In this document: piece by piece, positions 1 to 9,246 of the stretch | Layout of the letters: every line of letters begins with the position of its first letter | Position numbering within the stretch: position 1 is the first letter of the stretch | NCBI GenBank assembly: GCA_026122225.1 | Contig: JANEZZ010001681.1 | Coordinates: 171,995 to 235,994 of the forward strand | DNA from: Heloderma charlesbogerti | Taxonomy: Eukaryota > Chordata > Lepidosauria > Squamata > Helodermatidae | Length of the DNA: 64,000 nt | Reading direction: 5' to 3' | The notes under the pieces: model-generated | What the model was told of the DNA's origin: nothing | Seen by the model: the letters and a program-made list of their open reading frames with translations, nothing else | Databases searched by the model: none | Program-made: the position numbers and the translations under genes

Positions 1-426
1 AACGCAAATGGCGGCACCCATGGGCGCTGCCATTTGCGTACGCACTTTTTTTTCCCCCAAAGTTACCCGTGATAGGCTACGTAACGATTTACGTAGCCTA
101 TCACGGCTGACTTTGGAAATCTAGCCGTGATAGGCTACGTAAATCATTATGTAGCCTATCACGTGTGTGTGTTGTTGTTTTTTACATTTACTTTGTAATG
201 GCGGCGGCGGCAGCCGGTCGGAAGACTGGCCACCGCCCCCGCCCCCGCCGAACTGCTGCCGAACCACCGCCGGGACCCGCCGCCAAGAGGGACATTCGCA
301 TGAGGTAAGTACCATCCCGGGGGGGGGGGCAGGGGGGGCGGAGAATTTCACCACCAATTTCAGGGGGCCGAATGCATTGGCATTCGGCCTCCCCGAGATT
401 CATGGAGAAATTCTCCGCCATCCCTA
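1..426. mobile_element. hAT-like fold-back element, copy A (left end outside window)
   Basis: The window opens inside a palindromic element whose right end is ATTCTCCGCCATCCCTA at 410-426. Two 36-bp hairpins with the core GGCTACGTAA (about 69-104 and 128-163) are followed by a GC-rich arm (about 198-360) containing GAGGTAAGT at 302-310. The arm and end match the reverse complement of the left part of the complete copy at 9247-10181, which has an 8-bp target duplication. The left end cannot be seen, so this copy's own duplication (right side would be GCAAGGCG) is unverified. No transposase is encoded. Confidence 0.8.
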
Positions 427-1165
427 GCAAGGCGGTGCTCAAAATCCTACAAGCTAGGCTTCAGCAGTATGCGAACCGAGAACTACCAGAAGTACAAGCT
501 GGGTTTCGAAGAGGCAGAGGAACTAGAGAAAGTGAATGTGTAGAATGTGTCTAGAGGCAGAAAGTGAAGAGGATCTAAAGAGCCTCTTGTTGAGGGTGAA
601 AGAGGAGAGTGCAAAAGCTGGTTTGAAACTCAACATTAAAAAAAATAAGATCATGGCATCTGGCCCCATCACTACCTGGCATATAGAAGGGGAAGAAATG
701 GAAGCTGTGACAGATTTTATTTTCTTGGGCTCCAAGATCACCGCAGACAGTGACTGTAGCCATGAAATTAAAAGATGCTTGCTCCTTGGAAGGAAAGCTA
801 TGGCAAACCTAGACAGCATAGTAAGAAGCAGAGACATCACCTTGCCAACAAAGGTCCGTCTAATCAAAGCTATGGTTTTCCCAGTAGTAATGTATGGCTG
901 TGAGAGCTGGACTATAAGGAAGGCTGAGGGCCGAAGAATTGATGCTTTCGAACTGTGGTGGTGGAGAAGACTCTTACGAGTCCCCTGGACTGCAAGGAGG
1001 TCAAATCAGTCAATCCTAAAGGAAATCAACCCTGAGTGCTCATTGGGAGGACAGATACTGAAGCTGAAGCTCCAATATTTTGGCCACCTAATGCGAAGAG
1101 AAAACTCCCTGGAAAAGACCCTGATGCTGGGAAAGACTGAAGGCAAAAGGAGAAGGGTACAGTAG
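427..1165 (+). pseudogene. BovB reverse transcriptase remnant
   Basis: Frames at 427-554 and 536-1165 give the BovB RT thumb and C-terminal segments, with recognisable strings ILQARLQQY, QAGFRRGRGTRE, FIFLGSKITADSDCSHEIKR, VMYGCESWTIRKAE and QYFGHLMRRENSLEKTLMLG. Between GRGTRE (about 525) and AESEEDLKSLL (about 545) the catalytic core of the RT, including its Asp-Asp box, is missing, so the remnant cannot work. The frame ends in a stop at 1163-1165. The following 3' part of the domain (about 1170-1290) continues in another frame. In an intact element this protein copies the LINE RNA at the target site. Confidence 0.88.
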
Positions 1166-1299
1166 AGGATGAGATGGCTAGATATCATCACCAATGCAAC
1201 GAATATGAACTTGAGCACACTCCGGGAGAGAGCGCAGGACAGGAGGGCCTGGCATGCTATGGTCCATGGGGTCATGAAGAGTCAGACACGACTGAACAA
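427..1299 (+). mobile_element. RTE-BovB LINE, 3' fragment
   Basis: The sequence reads as the C-terminal half of BovB ORF2 on the plus strand and runs to the BovB 3' end, where the text GGGGTCATGAAGAGTCAGAC leads to GACTGAACAA at 1299. The same 3' end is present in inverted form at 27207 and 39946. The left side is cut by hAT copy A at 426/427. The right side abuts CR1 sequence directly, so BovB probably inserted into that CR1; the matching CR1 part would lie left of the window. Confidence 0.9.
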
Positions 1300-1300
1300 G

Positions 1301-1905
1301 GATCATCTTTGTTGCCCTCCTCTGAAGCCTCTCCAGCTTGTCTGCATCCTTCTTAAAGTGTGGTGCCCAGAACTGGACACAGTACTCCAGATGAGGCCTA
1401 ACCAGTGCTGAGTAGAGGGGGACTAGTACTTCCCTGTATTTGGAAGCTATGCTTCTATTAATGCAGCCCAAAAGAGCATTAGCTACATCAAATTGTGGCT
1501 TATATTCACCTTGTGATGGACAACAATTCCAAGATCCTTCTTGCTTGTAGTATTGTTAAGCCAAGTATTCCCCATCTTGTAACTGTGCATTTGGTTTCTT
1601 TTTCCTAGGTGCAGAACTTGGCATTTATCACTATTAAATGTCATTTTGTTGTTTTCTGCCCAGCGCTCCAGTCTATCCAGATCACTTTGAATTTTATTTC
1701 TCTCTTCCAAAGTATTAGCTATCCTGCCCAATTTTGTGTCATCTACAAATTTGATCAGCATTCCCTGCACCTCCTCCTCCAAGTCATTAATAAAAATGTT
1801 GAAGAGCAGTGGGCCCAGGACTGAGCCCTGTGGTACCCCACTCATTACCTCTCCCCAGTTTGAGAAGATATTTGAGTCCAATCCTGTGTCCAACTGTGGA
1901 TCCAC
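1301..1905 (-). pseudogene. CR1 reverse transcriptase remnant
   Basis: The frames 1905-1483 and 1471-1301 (minus) give the RT palm from the GVPQGSVLGPLLFNIFINDL block through the catalytic box LIKFVDDTKL, then the thumb (LDRLERWAENN) and C-terminal part ([20 protein letters not shown]). A frameshift near 1475-1483 separates the two parts. The N-terminal RT, endonuclease and ORF1 are absent through 5' truncation, the usual state of CR1 copies. The box reads FVDD, against FADD in the 10613-13965 copy. Confidence 0.88.
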
Positions 1906-1930
1906 CTGATAGTTGTTTCATCTAGCCCAA
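1301..1930 (-). mobile_element. CR1 LINE fragment
   Basis: This is minus-strand CR1 RT sequence closely matching the CR1 at 10613-13965. It is cut at its 3' side (low coordinate) exactly where BovB ends, and at its 5' side near 1930, where the homology stops after the codons for the LDETT segment. Its normal CR1 3' end is absent from the window, which fits interruption by the BovB copy. Confidence 0.9.
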
Positions 1931-2212
1931 ATAGTGTGCCCCCTCCTCCTGGCTCCTTTTTCCCCTTCCATTCCTGTGGCTTTTTCTACTGCCACCAAGT
2001 AGAAATCTTTTTTTTCCTCCTCCTCTAGCTACCTCCACCAGACCAGCCTTAAAACTATCTGGATCTCAGGTATCAACTTGAGTTAGTATGTGGGTTAGCT
2101 TTTAGATGTGGGTTAGATAATCCAAAAAGAAAAGAGATCACACAGCTTCAAACAATAAAGTTTAAAATTGTATGGAAGAAACACAATAATAGGAAAGGTT
2201 TTAAAATCTGGA

Positions 2213-2239
2213 TACACACACACACACATACACACACAC
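2213..2239. repeat. (CA)n microsatellite
   Basis: About 13 CA units interrupted by one TA. Confidence 0.95.
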
Positions 2240-2420
2240 CATATGAGCAATAGGGTAATAAAACCATATAAGCAATAGGGTAATAAAACAACCAGGGATA
2301 AATGTATCCAGTTAACCTAATTGGACTGTGTCCCTATTTTATCCAGGTCTGTTATCCAAGCAATATCTTACTGCCATAGGTCCAGCACTCTCTCAACCAG
2401 TTTCCCTGTTCCAGCAGCTT

Positions 2421-2534
2421 TAAGTCCTTCTTTTCTCTAGGCCTCTGCATTCTTTCTTCTTTCCATCTCTCTCCCTTTTTCTTTCAGTCTCTCTCATTCT
2501 CTCTCTCCCTCCCCGCCTCTCTCTCCTCCCCCCA
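2421..2534. repeat. Pyrimidine-rich (CT) low-complexity tract
   Basis: More than 100 bases of nearly uninterrupted C and T with CTCT cores and two purine-containing breaks. Confidence 0.85.
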
Positions 2535-4082
2535 CATTCTGTTTCTGCTTAGATTTTTATTCCTTAGCATTAGCTATTTCCCTCCAGAACTTCGAACAAA
2601 CTATCAGGAGAGTAGTTGCTTGTTCACTTTTGCAACCTAAATTTCTTTTCCTAAGTTCTTCCTCTGACCTTCCGTTGAACCTCCTGTACCTTTAGCTTTT
2701 ATAAGCAAACATCCATAATCCAACTAAACCTTTGACCTCTTGTCTTGGCTGAAACTGATCAGCACACTCAAAAGGATTTAACCCCATAATATCCAAAAAT
2801 CAAACTAAATACAAAAATGGAAGAAAGTTCTGTTCCTTCACAACAAATGAGAACTGAAACAAGCTGGAACAGTGCTCAGTAAAGTGGTTGATACTGGAAC
2901 CTAGAGGCCAGTATTCACAGCAGATGAGCCTACTGTGAAATCAAGATGATAATAATGACATATTTTGTAGACGAAGCAGAAATCTTTCTATGTGAATACT
3001 GAATGGGTCTTTTCTCATAGTCAAGGTTCCATTCATGATCTTCTTCCCTACCTTTCTCACTGTTGTTTTTATCAGTCAAGACTGTATGCTTTTAAAACAC
3101 TGGTCTGTTATATTTCATTTTTCACAGCACCACATAAACTTATGGCACTACATAAATAATAAGAGTTCAGTGCTTCTGGAAGACTTCATGCTGAAGGCAC
3201 TTGATAATTAATGTCTTGCTTTAGGCCAGCAAGGTTGTGGTTGTTCTACACATAATCAGCCTATCAAGATGCATTAACTCCAGTAGAAATTAGCAGTGTT
3301 GGAAAGTGAAAAAAACCCAAAAGATAACATACACTGAACATACAGTAGCTCTCAAAAAGCATAACTGGGTCAACTATGTTTAAAGCTCAGGTTTGGTTTC
3401 TTAAAGCGTATTGCTTCAGAGAGGAGGTGTCCATGTAAAAAATATGTGGAAACCCAGGGAGCGTGAGTGAATGCTAGTCCTCATGATACAAAGGATCACA
3501 TGAAACTATAGCAACACCTTGGTTCCCAAATGAATATTGGGGCAACCAATGCAAATAATTGCACCACAAGGCACCATAAGACAGGGTCCCTGTTCACCAT
3601 TTTTGTTCTGCAGCCCCACATATGACTCCATTGAAAAGGAAACTAGAAGTGAGGACTGTGTATAACACTTGTCTTTTTTTCTTTCTCTTTGCCAAAAATA
3701 GTAGATCACATGATGTAATTATTCCTGGATTGTACCACTTCAGACAGAATGGAGGTCAAATGAATCAATCCTTTTCCATGTTTTAAAAAAATGATGCTGC
3801 AAACAGGAAGTTAGAAAAATGCTAGTACTGATATATCCATGAATTGTAGTTTTTTAAACATGGTTTGATATGTTTGTGGTAGTCAGTCAGACATTCAGTC
3901 ACCACCACCACCTGCAGTTTTGAATAGTCCAGTCCAGGAACAGTTTTTCCATGTGATCTCCTGTTTGTGCAGATTGGTCCATAATTTCACTTCCTATATT
4001 CAAAGGGTTCAGTGTTCTACATAATTTCTACACTGGTGACCATTCCTTCCATAAAGTCTGCCTTGCATTAAATGATACTTAA

Positions 4083-4845
4083 ATGATAAATGGAGTACAG
4101 GATACTCCTTGGAAAAGGGTGACAGTTAGGAGAAGAAGAACTAGACGCCACTCTGCACCAGTGGAAGCAGTGGAGCTGTGGAACCGATTCCAGGTACTAG
4201 CGGATGAGACTGGAGGACAGCCGGCAGAGCAAGAATCACGGGGGAACCTACATGAGAGTGAGCAAGAGGCTGAAGGTCAGTCAAACAGAGGCGATGAAAC
4301 CCAGGCCTACAACAACAGGAAGAGAAGAGTGGTAGTAGTGGGAGACTCCTTGCTGCATGGGATCGAGACCCAAGTATGTCGCAAAGACCCGTGGACTCGC
4401 CAGGTATGTTGTCTCCTGGGAGGACGGATTAGAGACGTGACTGAAAGGTTGCCTGCACTCATAAAGCCCAGGTATCCCTTTCTTCTCATCCATGTGGGAA
4501 CAAATGATACCACCAAGTGGAGCTATGAAGAAATCACGTCAGACTTTGAAGCTTTGGGAAGGAAACTCAAGAACTTTGGGGCCCAGATAGTTTTCTCATC
4601 CATCCTTCCAGTAGTTAGAAGAGGGATAGAAAGGGAACAAAAAATACTCTGGGTGAATGACTGGCTATGAAGGTGGTGCCGACGAGAGAGATTTGGATTC
4701 TGGGACCACGGGCTATACTTCCTGGAAGATGGGCTGTTGGCAAGGGCTATACTTCCTGGAAGATGGGCTGTTGCACCTCACAAAGGCTGGGAAGAATGTG
4801 TTTGGCCACAGCATGAAGAACTTTATCAGGAGGGCTTTAAACTGA
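4083..4845 (+). pseudogene. CR1 ORF1, SGNH/GDSL esterase-like protein (broken)
   Basis: The frame from 4083 has a basic, polar N-terminal region (residues 1-80) and then an SGNH-hydrolase fold: block I VVVVGDSLL around residue 85, the GTND block (HVGTNDT) around residue 140, and the C-terminal catalytic Asp-His block expected as DGLHLT, present here downstream but out of frame. CR1 ORF1 proteins of reptiles and birds carry this esterase domain; its role in retrotransposition is unsettled. A CGA-to-TGA change at about 4668-4670 stops the frame after NDWL, where the other copy reads NDWLRRW, consistent with CpG decay. A 34-bp duplication at 4710-4773 then shifts the frame. The nucleophile serine is intact in this copy. 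Confidence 0.85.
4710..4773 (+). repeat. 34-bp tandem duplication inside CR1 ORF1
   Basis: The segment GGGCTATACTTCCTGGAAGA and the following bases occur at 4710 and again at 4744. The period of 34 is not a multiple of three, so it shifts the frame. The other ORF1 copy (13306-13947) has one unit. Confidence 0.9.
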
Positions 4846-4961
4846 ATCCTATGGGGAAGGGAGATGTAATGTTGGGGGTAACAATGGACGTAGGCGCATG
4901 CACTACAATGGAGAGAACAGCTCTGATAGCGCCCAATAATAGTCTTCAGACACATGTATAA

Positions 4962-5636
4962 AACAAAATTCAAAGGGATCTGGATAGACTGGAGCGCTGG
5001 GCAGAAAACAACAGAATGACATTTAATAGGGATAAATGCCACGTTCTGCACCTCGGAAAAAGAAACCAAATGCCCAGTTACAAGATGGGGGATACGTGGC
5101 TCAACAACACTACAAGCGAGAAAGATCTTGGAATTGTTGTCGATCACAGGCTGAATATGAGCCAACAATGTGATGTGGTTGCAAAAAAGGCAAATGCTAT
5201 TTTGGGCTGCATTAATAGAAGCATAGCTTCCAAATCCCAGGAAGTACTAGTTCCCCTCTCCTCAGCACTGGTTAGGCCTCATCTGGAGTACTGTGTCCAG
5301 TTCTGGGCACCACACTTTAAGAAGAATGCAGACAAACTAGAGAGGGTTCAGAGGAGGGCAACAAAGATGATCAGAGGACTGGAAACAAAGCCCTATGAAG
5401 AGAGACGGAAAGAACTGGGCATGTTTAGCCTTGAGAAGAGAAGACTGAGGGGAGATATGATAGCACTCTTCAAGTACTTGAAAGGTTGTCACAGAGAAGA
5501 AGGCCAGGATCTCTTCTTGATCATCCCAGAGTGCAGGACACGGAATAATGGGCTCAAGTTACAGGAAGCCAGATTCTGGCTAAACATCAGGAAAAACTTC
5601 CTGACTGTTAGAGCAATACGACAATGGAACCAATGA
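4962..5636 (+). pseudogene. CR1 ORF2 C-terminal remnant
   Basis: After the deletion junction the frame resumes at the RT thumb (LDRLERWAENNRMTFNRDKC) and runs open to 5636 through [50 protein letters not shown] and FWLNIRKNFLTVRAIRQWNQ. No catalytic Asp box remains. The frame ends in TGA directly after WNQ. The same stop is present in the CR1 copy ending at 10439, so it was probably inherited from the source subfamily. Confidence 0.88.
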
Positions 5637-5810
5637 CCTAGGGAGGTGGTGGGCTCTCCCACACTGGAGGCATTCAAGACAAGGCTGGACAGCCATCTGT
5701 CAGGGATGCTCTGACTTGGATTCCTGCATTGAGCAGGGGGTTGGACTCGATGGCCTTGTAGGCCCCTTCCAACCCTACTATTCTATAATTCTATGATTCC
5801 ATGATGGTTA

Positions 5811-6219
5811 TAGTAACTTGCTGCAAATATTATTAATAATTATTTTAACAACTGTATTCTGTCTGGTATGATTCAAGCCTCACCAAGGTTAGATCAATAC
5901 TAATATGAACTGCTAGATAACCAGTGCAGAACCCAGCTGTCGAGGATGGATACATAGTGTCACATACAAAAATATGGGACTCTTAGGGCCAAACAGTACA
6001 TTACGTTTACTGTTTAGTGTATAGGATTTATATCAGGTTCAAGTGAAGCCTGAAGTCCAAGCAGAATCTGGCCCCCTTTGATAATTTCTGGTGCTTCCCA
6101 AGGTGAAGCAGGCTTCCCACCAAAACCAAAGAAACAAAGCCAGGTCAGAATGTGGCTTCGTAACCGATTCATGCTCAGACATACAGACATTCTGTCTCCT
6201 CTCCAAATAATGTCATTTA
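5811..6219. other. Non-coding stretch, nothing assigned
   Basis: AT-rich spacer between the CR1 tail and the half MITE at 6220. I see no recognisable feature. Confidence 0.5.
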
Positions 6220-6303
6220 GGGTACAATCCTATGCATGCTTAGGTAAAAAAAAAAAGTCCTACAACCACCACAATTCCCCAGCCAGCATGTCCCCTGGGA
6301 ATA
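6220..6303. mobile_element. Harbinger-like hairpin MITE, half copy
   Basis: The sequence begins after a TTA with GGGTACAATCCTATGCATG, the same end as the complete copies at 38969, 58567 and 37903. It reaches the centre-proximal segment CCCCAGCCAGCATG and then loses the second arm. No right-hand TTA duplication can be assigned. Confidence 0.65.
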
Positions 6304-6329
6304 ACACTATGTAATGTTGCATAGCTCAG

Positions 6330-6517
6330 GGCCATAGCTCAGTGTGACACTGCACATGCTTTGCATGCAGAAGGTCCCAGACTCAATCCCCAGCTTCTCC
6401 AGTTAGGGTGAGGAAAGAATCCTGCCTGAAACCCTGGTGAGCAGCTGCCAGTCAGTGTCGACAATACTGGGCTAGATGGGCCAATGGTCTGACTCGGTAT
6501 AAGGCAGCTTCCTATGT
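6330..6517 (+). mobile_element. tRNA-derived SINE
   Basis: It starts with a tRNA-like A-box region (ATAGCTCAGTG), followed by TGCATGCAGAAGGTCCCAGA and a B-box-like ACTCAATCC. The body runs through CTGCCAGTCAGTGT and GGGCTAGATGGGCCAATGG to a 3' end GGCAGCTTCCTATGT. This is a common reptile SINE layout: a Pol III internal promoter head plus a LINE-like tail. The family name is not certain from sequence alone. No clear target duplication was found. Confidence 0.75.
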
Positions 6518-7224
6518 CCCCAGGCAGCATCATTTCCAGCAGACTTCTGCAAAATTAAAATGGTGGTCACTGGCCAACCAGAGCAACACCAGCACTTCCT
6601 TGAATCTAGTGACAGCCAAGAAGGTGAGCTAGCAACCAGTTTCAGGGCCATTTTCACCACAACCACCACCCCTCCCCACATTTTGAGCCAAATGTTCTCA
6701 GCAGGGTGATAGTTATTGTAGCTGGACCGTAGCTTTAGGCTGCCACATTATTTTACACACTGCAGTTTTGAGGTACAATGCTTTAAAATGAATGAAGCAC
6801 TTTTCAGTCATGATCTTGCATGCTCTCACAACAAGCATGTAAGGAAGGTAGCTATTGTTCCCTAAGCTGCAGCTAAGAACAGCAGGGCCTTTGTAGAGTT
6901 GTGAAAAAACTCCCTACCCTTTTTACAGGAAAAGAAACTGGGCGGAGGCGGGGGAACCATTTCACCCAATTTCACAACAGGGAAGAGAAATTCTCCACAT
7001 GTTTTCAGGGGTGGGGCTGACCATGAGAAGTGACAGTAGTACAGCTTCGTTCTTTTTTCCTAAGGAGTTGTTGTTGTTGTTGCTATCCATGCAAGCAACG
7101 CTGGATGTCTGTCGCTGGGAAATCCGGTTCTTTTTTGGCTCGATGGGGTTCTGTGGCATGTATGATTCGCTTTTGCATCTGTGAGCCAATCTGTGGGCTG
7201 TTCCCCACACTCCGGGAACATTTG

Positions 7225-7440
7225 TGCATTTGTGGGGGAGGGGAAGGTTCCGCAATTTGCACAAATGATGGCCAAATTTGTGCTATATTATGCAAATTCA
7301 GCCATAATTGACATAACTTGCACAAATTCGGCCATCATTTGCACAAATTTGGCCATAAATTGCAAAAATTTGGCTGCAATTTGCACAAATTGCTCAGAAA
7401 TGTGCGCAAATTGCAGAACCTCCCTTCCCACCCACCCCCA
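7225..7440. repeat. Fold-back repeat with TTTGCACAAATT units
   Basis: GGGAAGGTTCCGCAATTTGC near 7240 is mirrored by GCGCAAATTGCAGAACCTCC near 7405-7427. The interior repeats TTTGCACAAATTYGGCCAT-like units on both sides of a centre near 7320. Weaker symmetry extends outward to about 7150 and 7510. Open frames overlapping it are artefacts of this repeat. It may be the core of a larger element ending at 8132. Confidence 0.6.
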
Positions 7441-8132
7441 ATGCACAAGACTCACAGAAAATATGGGAACTGACCCAACTTGCTGCAGATCGAGTCAGGC
7501 ACTGCTTCGGGAACTGAAACAAAGTCCGGGGGGCTGAGCCTAGGAAAGCTCAGCAAACTCCACCCTGCAAATTGATGTTTCCAATATCCCTACAAGCAAC
7601 AGGGACAATGGCACTGAGAGTCTGGCTTCCATTCTGTATCCTCCACAATGCCCTGGAGCAAGCATTGTTCCATGGCCCTGTAGAGGGGGGAATGGTGGCT
7701 GCCACCAATGAAAGGGTAGTTGCTGTTTGGAGAAAATTCTGCAAAGGGATGTATGTAGGCATGTATGGACTGTGTAAAATCTGCTCTGTCTGTGTTTCAT
7801 GGTTTGTCAAGCGCCTTTTGTTCAGTTGTTCGCCCACAGCAGTTGCAAATATTTTCTTCTCGTTGTGCCGAAAAATATGCAAATAATTCCGTAAGTATTT
7901 ACTTAATTTACCTTAGTACATAATATTTAGCATATTCTCCCCCGTTCCATTCAACATTTCCTCAGCAGAAATTTATGTATTTTCCTATGAATTTATATGT
8001 GTAAATTTCGGGAAAGTAAAAAAATCATCCAGAAGTCTTCAGACTCTGTGCTGCCTGAAGCGGATTCTGCAGGTCGGATTCTTTGAAATCCGAGCTCATT
8101 TTAGTCCATCTTGAATTTCTCCAGCATCCCTA
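7441..8132. other. Sequence ending in a hAT-like terminus
   Basis: The segment ends with GAATTTCTCCAGCATCCCTA (8113-8132), nearly identical to the right end of copy A (GGAGAAATTCTCCGCCATCCCTA pattern). I could not find the matching left end or an 8-bp duplication, so it could be a truncated hAT-like element. No coding sequence was recognised. Confidence 0.4.
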
Positions 8133-8991
8133 GATGTATGATCATTTTGTTCCTGTTTGCCAATCATGTGAACATGTTCCATTCACGATCCTGCATGCAA
8201 ATACGAGCAGCAGTGTAATTCTTGGGAAACTATCTCAATTTCTTGAGCTTGTGTTTGCATTCAAAAGTGCACACTTGCACAAGAGCTCCCTTCCAAAAAT
8301 GCATCCTCCCCCCAAAACCCTGCATTTTCACTCTTTAGCCTATGGTGGAGTGCACATTTGGGGTGCCTGCTTGGAAAGTGTGCATTTTTTCATGTTTCAT
8401 TTTTTCCAGTTCAAAACCCCCCCACACTCATGTCCACACTGAGATGGAAAATAGAGAACCTGGACAAGCTCAAACATTGCTCATTCTCCCATTCCTAATT
8501 CTGCAATATTTCCTTCTTTTTTGGGGGGGGTTAAGAGAAAGAAAAATCTTAGACATGAAAATATTCTAAGAAATTTTGGCTCAGCTCCGTTTTAAAGTCA
8601 TCTAGTGAATGGTCTGGGTTAAACCCATGTCCTGCATGGCTAAGCATGACATGCTTGCCAGTGGGTCTTACTGATTCTCATAATATAATTCTAGATCATA
8701 TGCAGATTTTTTTCCATCATTTTTTTATGCAGAAGAATGAGAAGTTGATTGTGGGTTACAAAGAATTCAAAGACTATAGGAAGCCATGCTGTAGCTCAGT
8801 TGTGGGCAGACTTCAGGCTTGAGGGATCTACTTTGTTTTTGCTAGGACCCCAAGATCCACCAAACAGAGCCAGATGCAAAAGGCAAAGACATAGAATTAA
8901 AGAACACTGAACCCATTAACTTGCTTTGAGTACCACGGCTGAACGGAGATTACAGTCCTTTCATGCAATCATCCACTCACAGTTACGATTT
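8133..8991. other. Non-coding stretch, nothing assigned
   Basis: AT-rich sequence without a recognisable repeat or exon. Confidence 0.45.
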
Positions 8992-9246
8992 ATCTTGGAA
9001 TTGTTGTAGATCACAAGCTGAATATGAGACAACAATGTGATGTGGCTGCAAAAAAGGCAAATGCTCTTTTGGGCTGCATTAATAGAAGCATAGCTTCCAA
9101 ATCCCGGGAAGTAGTAGTTCCCCTCTACTCAGCACTGGTTAGGCCTCATCTGGAGTTCCAGTTCTGGGCACCACATTTAAGAAGGATGAAGACAAACTGG
9201 AGAGGATTCAGAGGAGAGCAACAAAGTTGATCAGGGGACTGGAAAC
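8992..9246 (+). mobile_element. CR1 LINE, 5' part of a copy split by a hAT-like element
   Basis: Plus-strand CR1 starting at the codons for LGIVVDHKL and running to GGGGACTGGAAAC at 9246. It resumes at 10182. The reading [20 protein letters not shown] is recognisable in frame 9024-9230. A small deletion removes the YCV codons before QFWAPH and shifts the downstream frame. The 5' truncation near 8992 is typical for CR1. Confidence 0.9.

Larger units (their letters stand above)
1931..4082. other. Non-coding stretch, nothing assigned
   Basis: AT-rich sequence with scattered stops in all frames. Only simple-sequence tracts stand out, listed separately. I recognise no exon, RNA gene or repeat family here. 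Confidence 0.5.
4083..5810 (+). mobile_element. CR1 LINE with internal deletion
   Basis: Plus-strand CR1 that keeps ORF1 and the start of ORF2 (to about 4961) and then jumps to the last third of ORF2 and the 3' UTR, ending in the CR1 tail ATTCTATAATTCTATGATT at about 5780-5810. Compared with the copy at 10613-13965, the endonuclease and most of the RT are missing. A 34-bp tandem duplication lies at 4710-4773. The 5' boundary near 4083 is approximate. Confidence 0.9.

Noticed and set aside
6330..6517. A functional tRNA gene
   Set aside because: The A and B boxes are degenerate, no cloverleaf closes, and a SINE body follows.
7240..7430. CRISPR-like regular spacing of TTTGCACAAATT words
   Set aside because: Units are irregular, occur in inverted pairs and have no spacers. 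This is a eukaryotic fold-back repeat.
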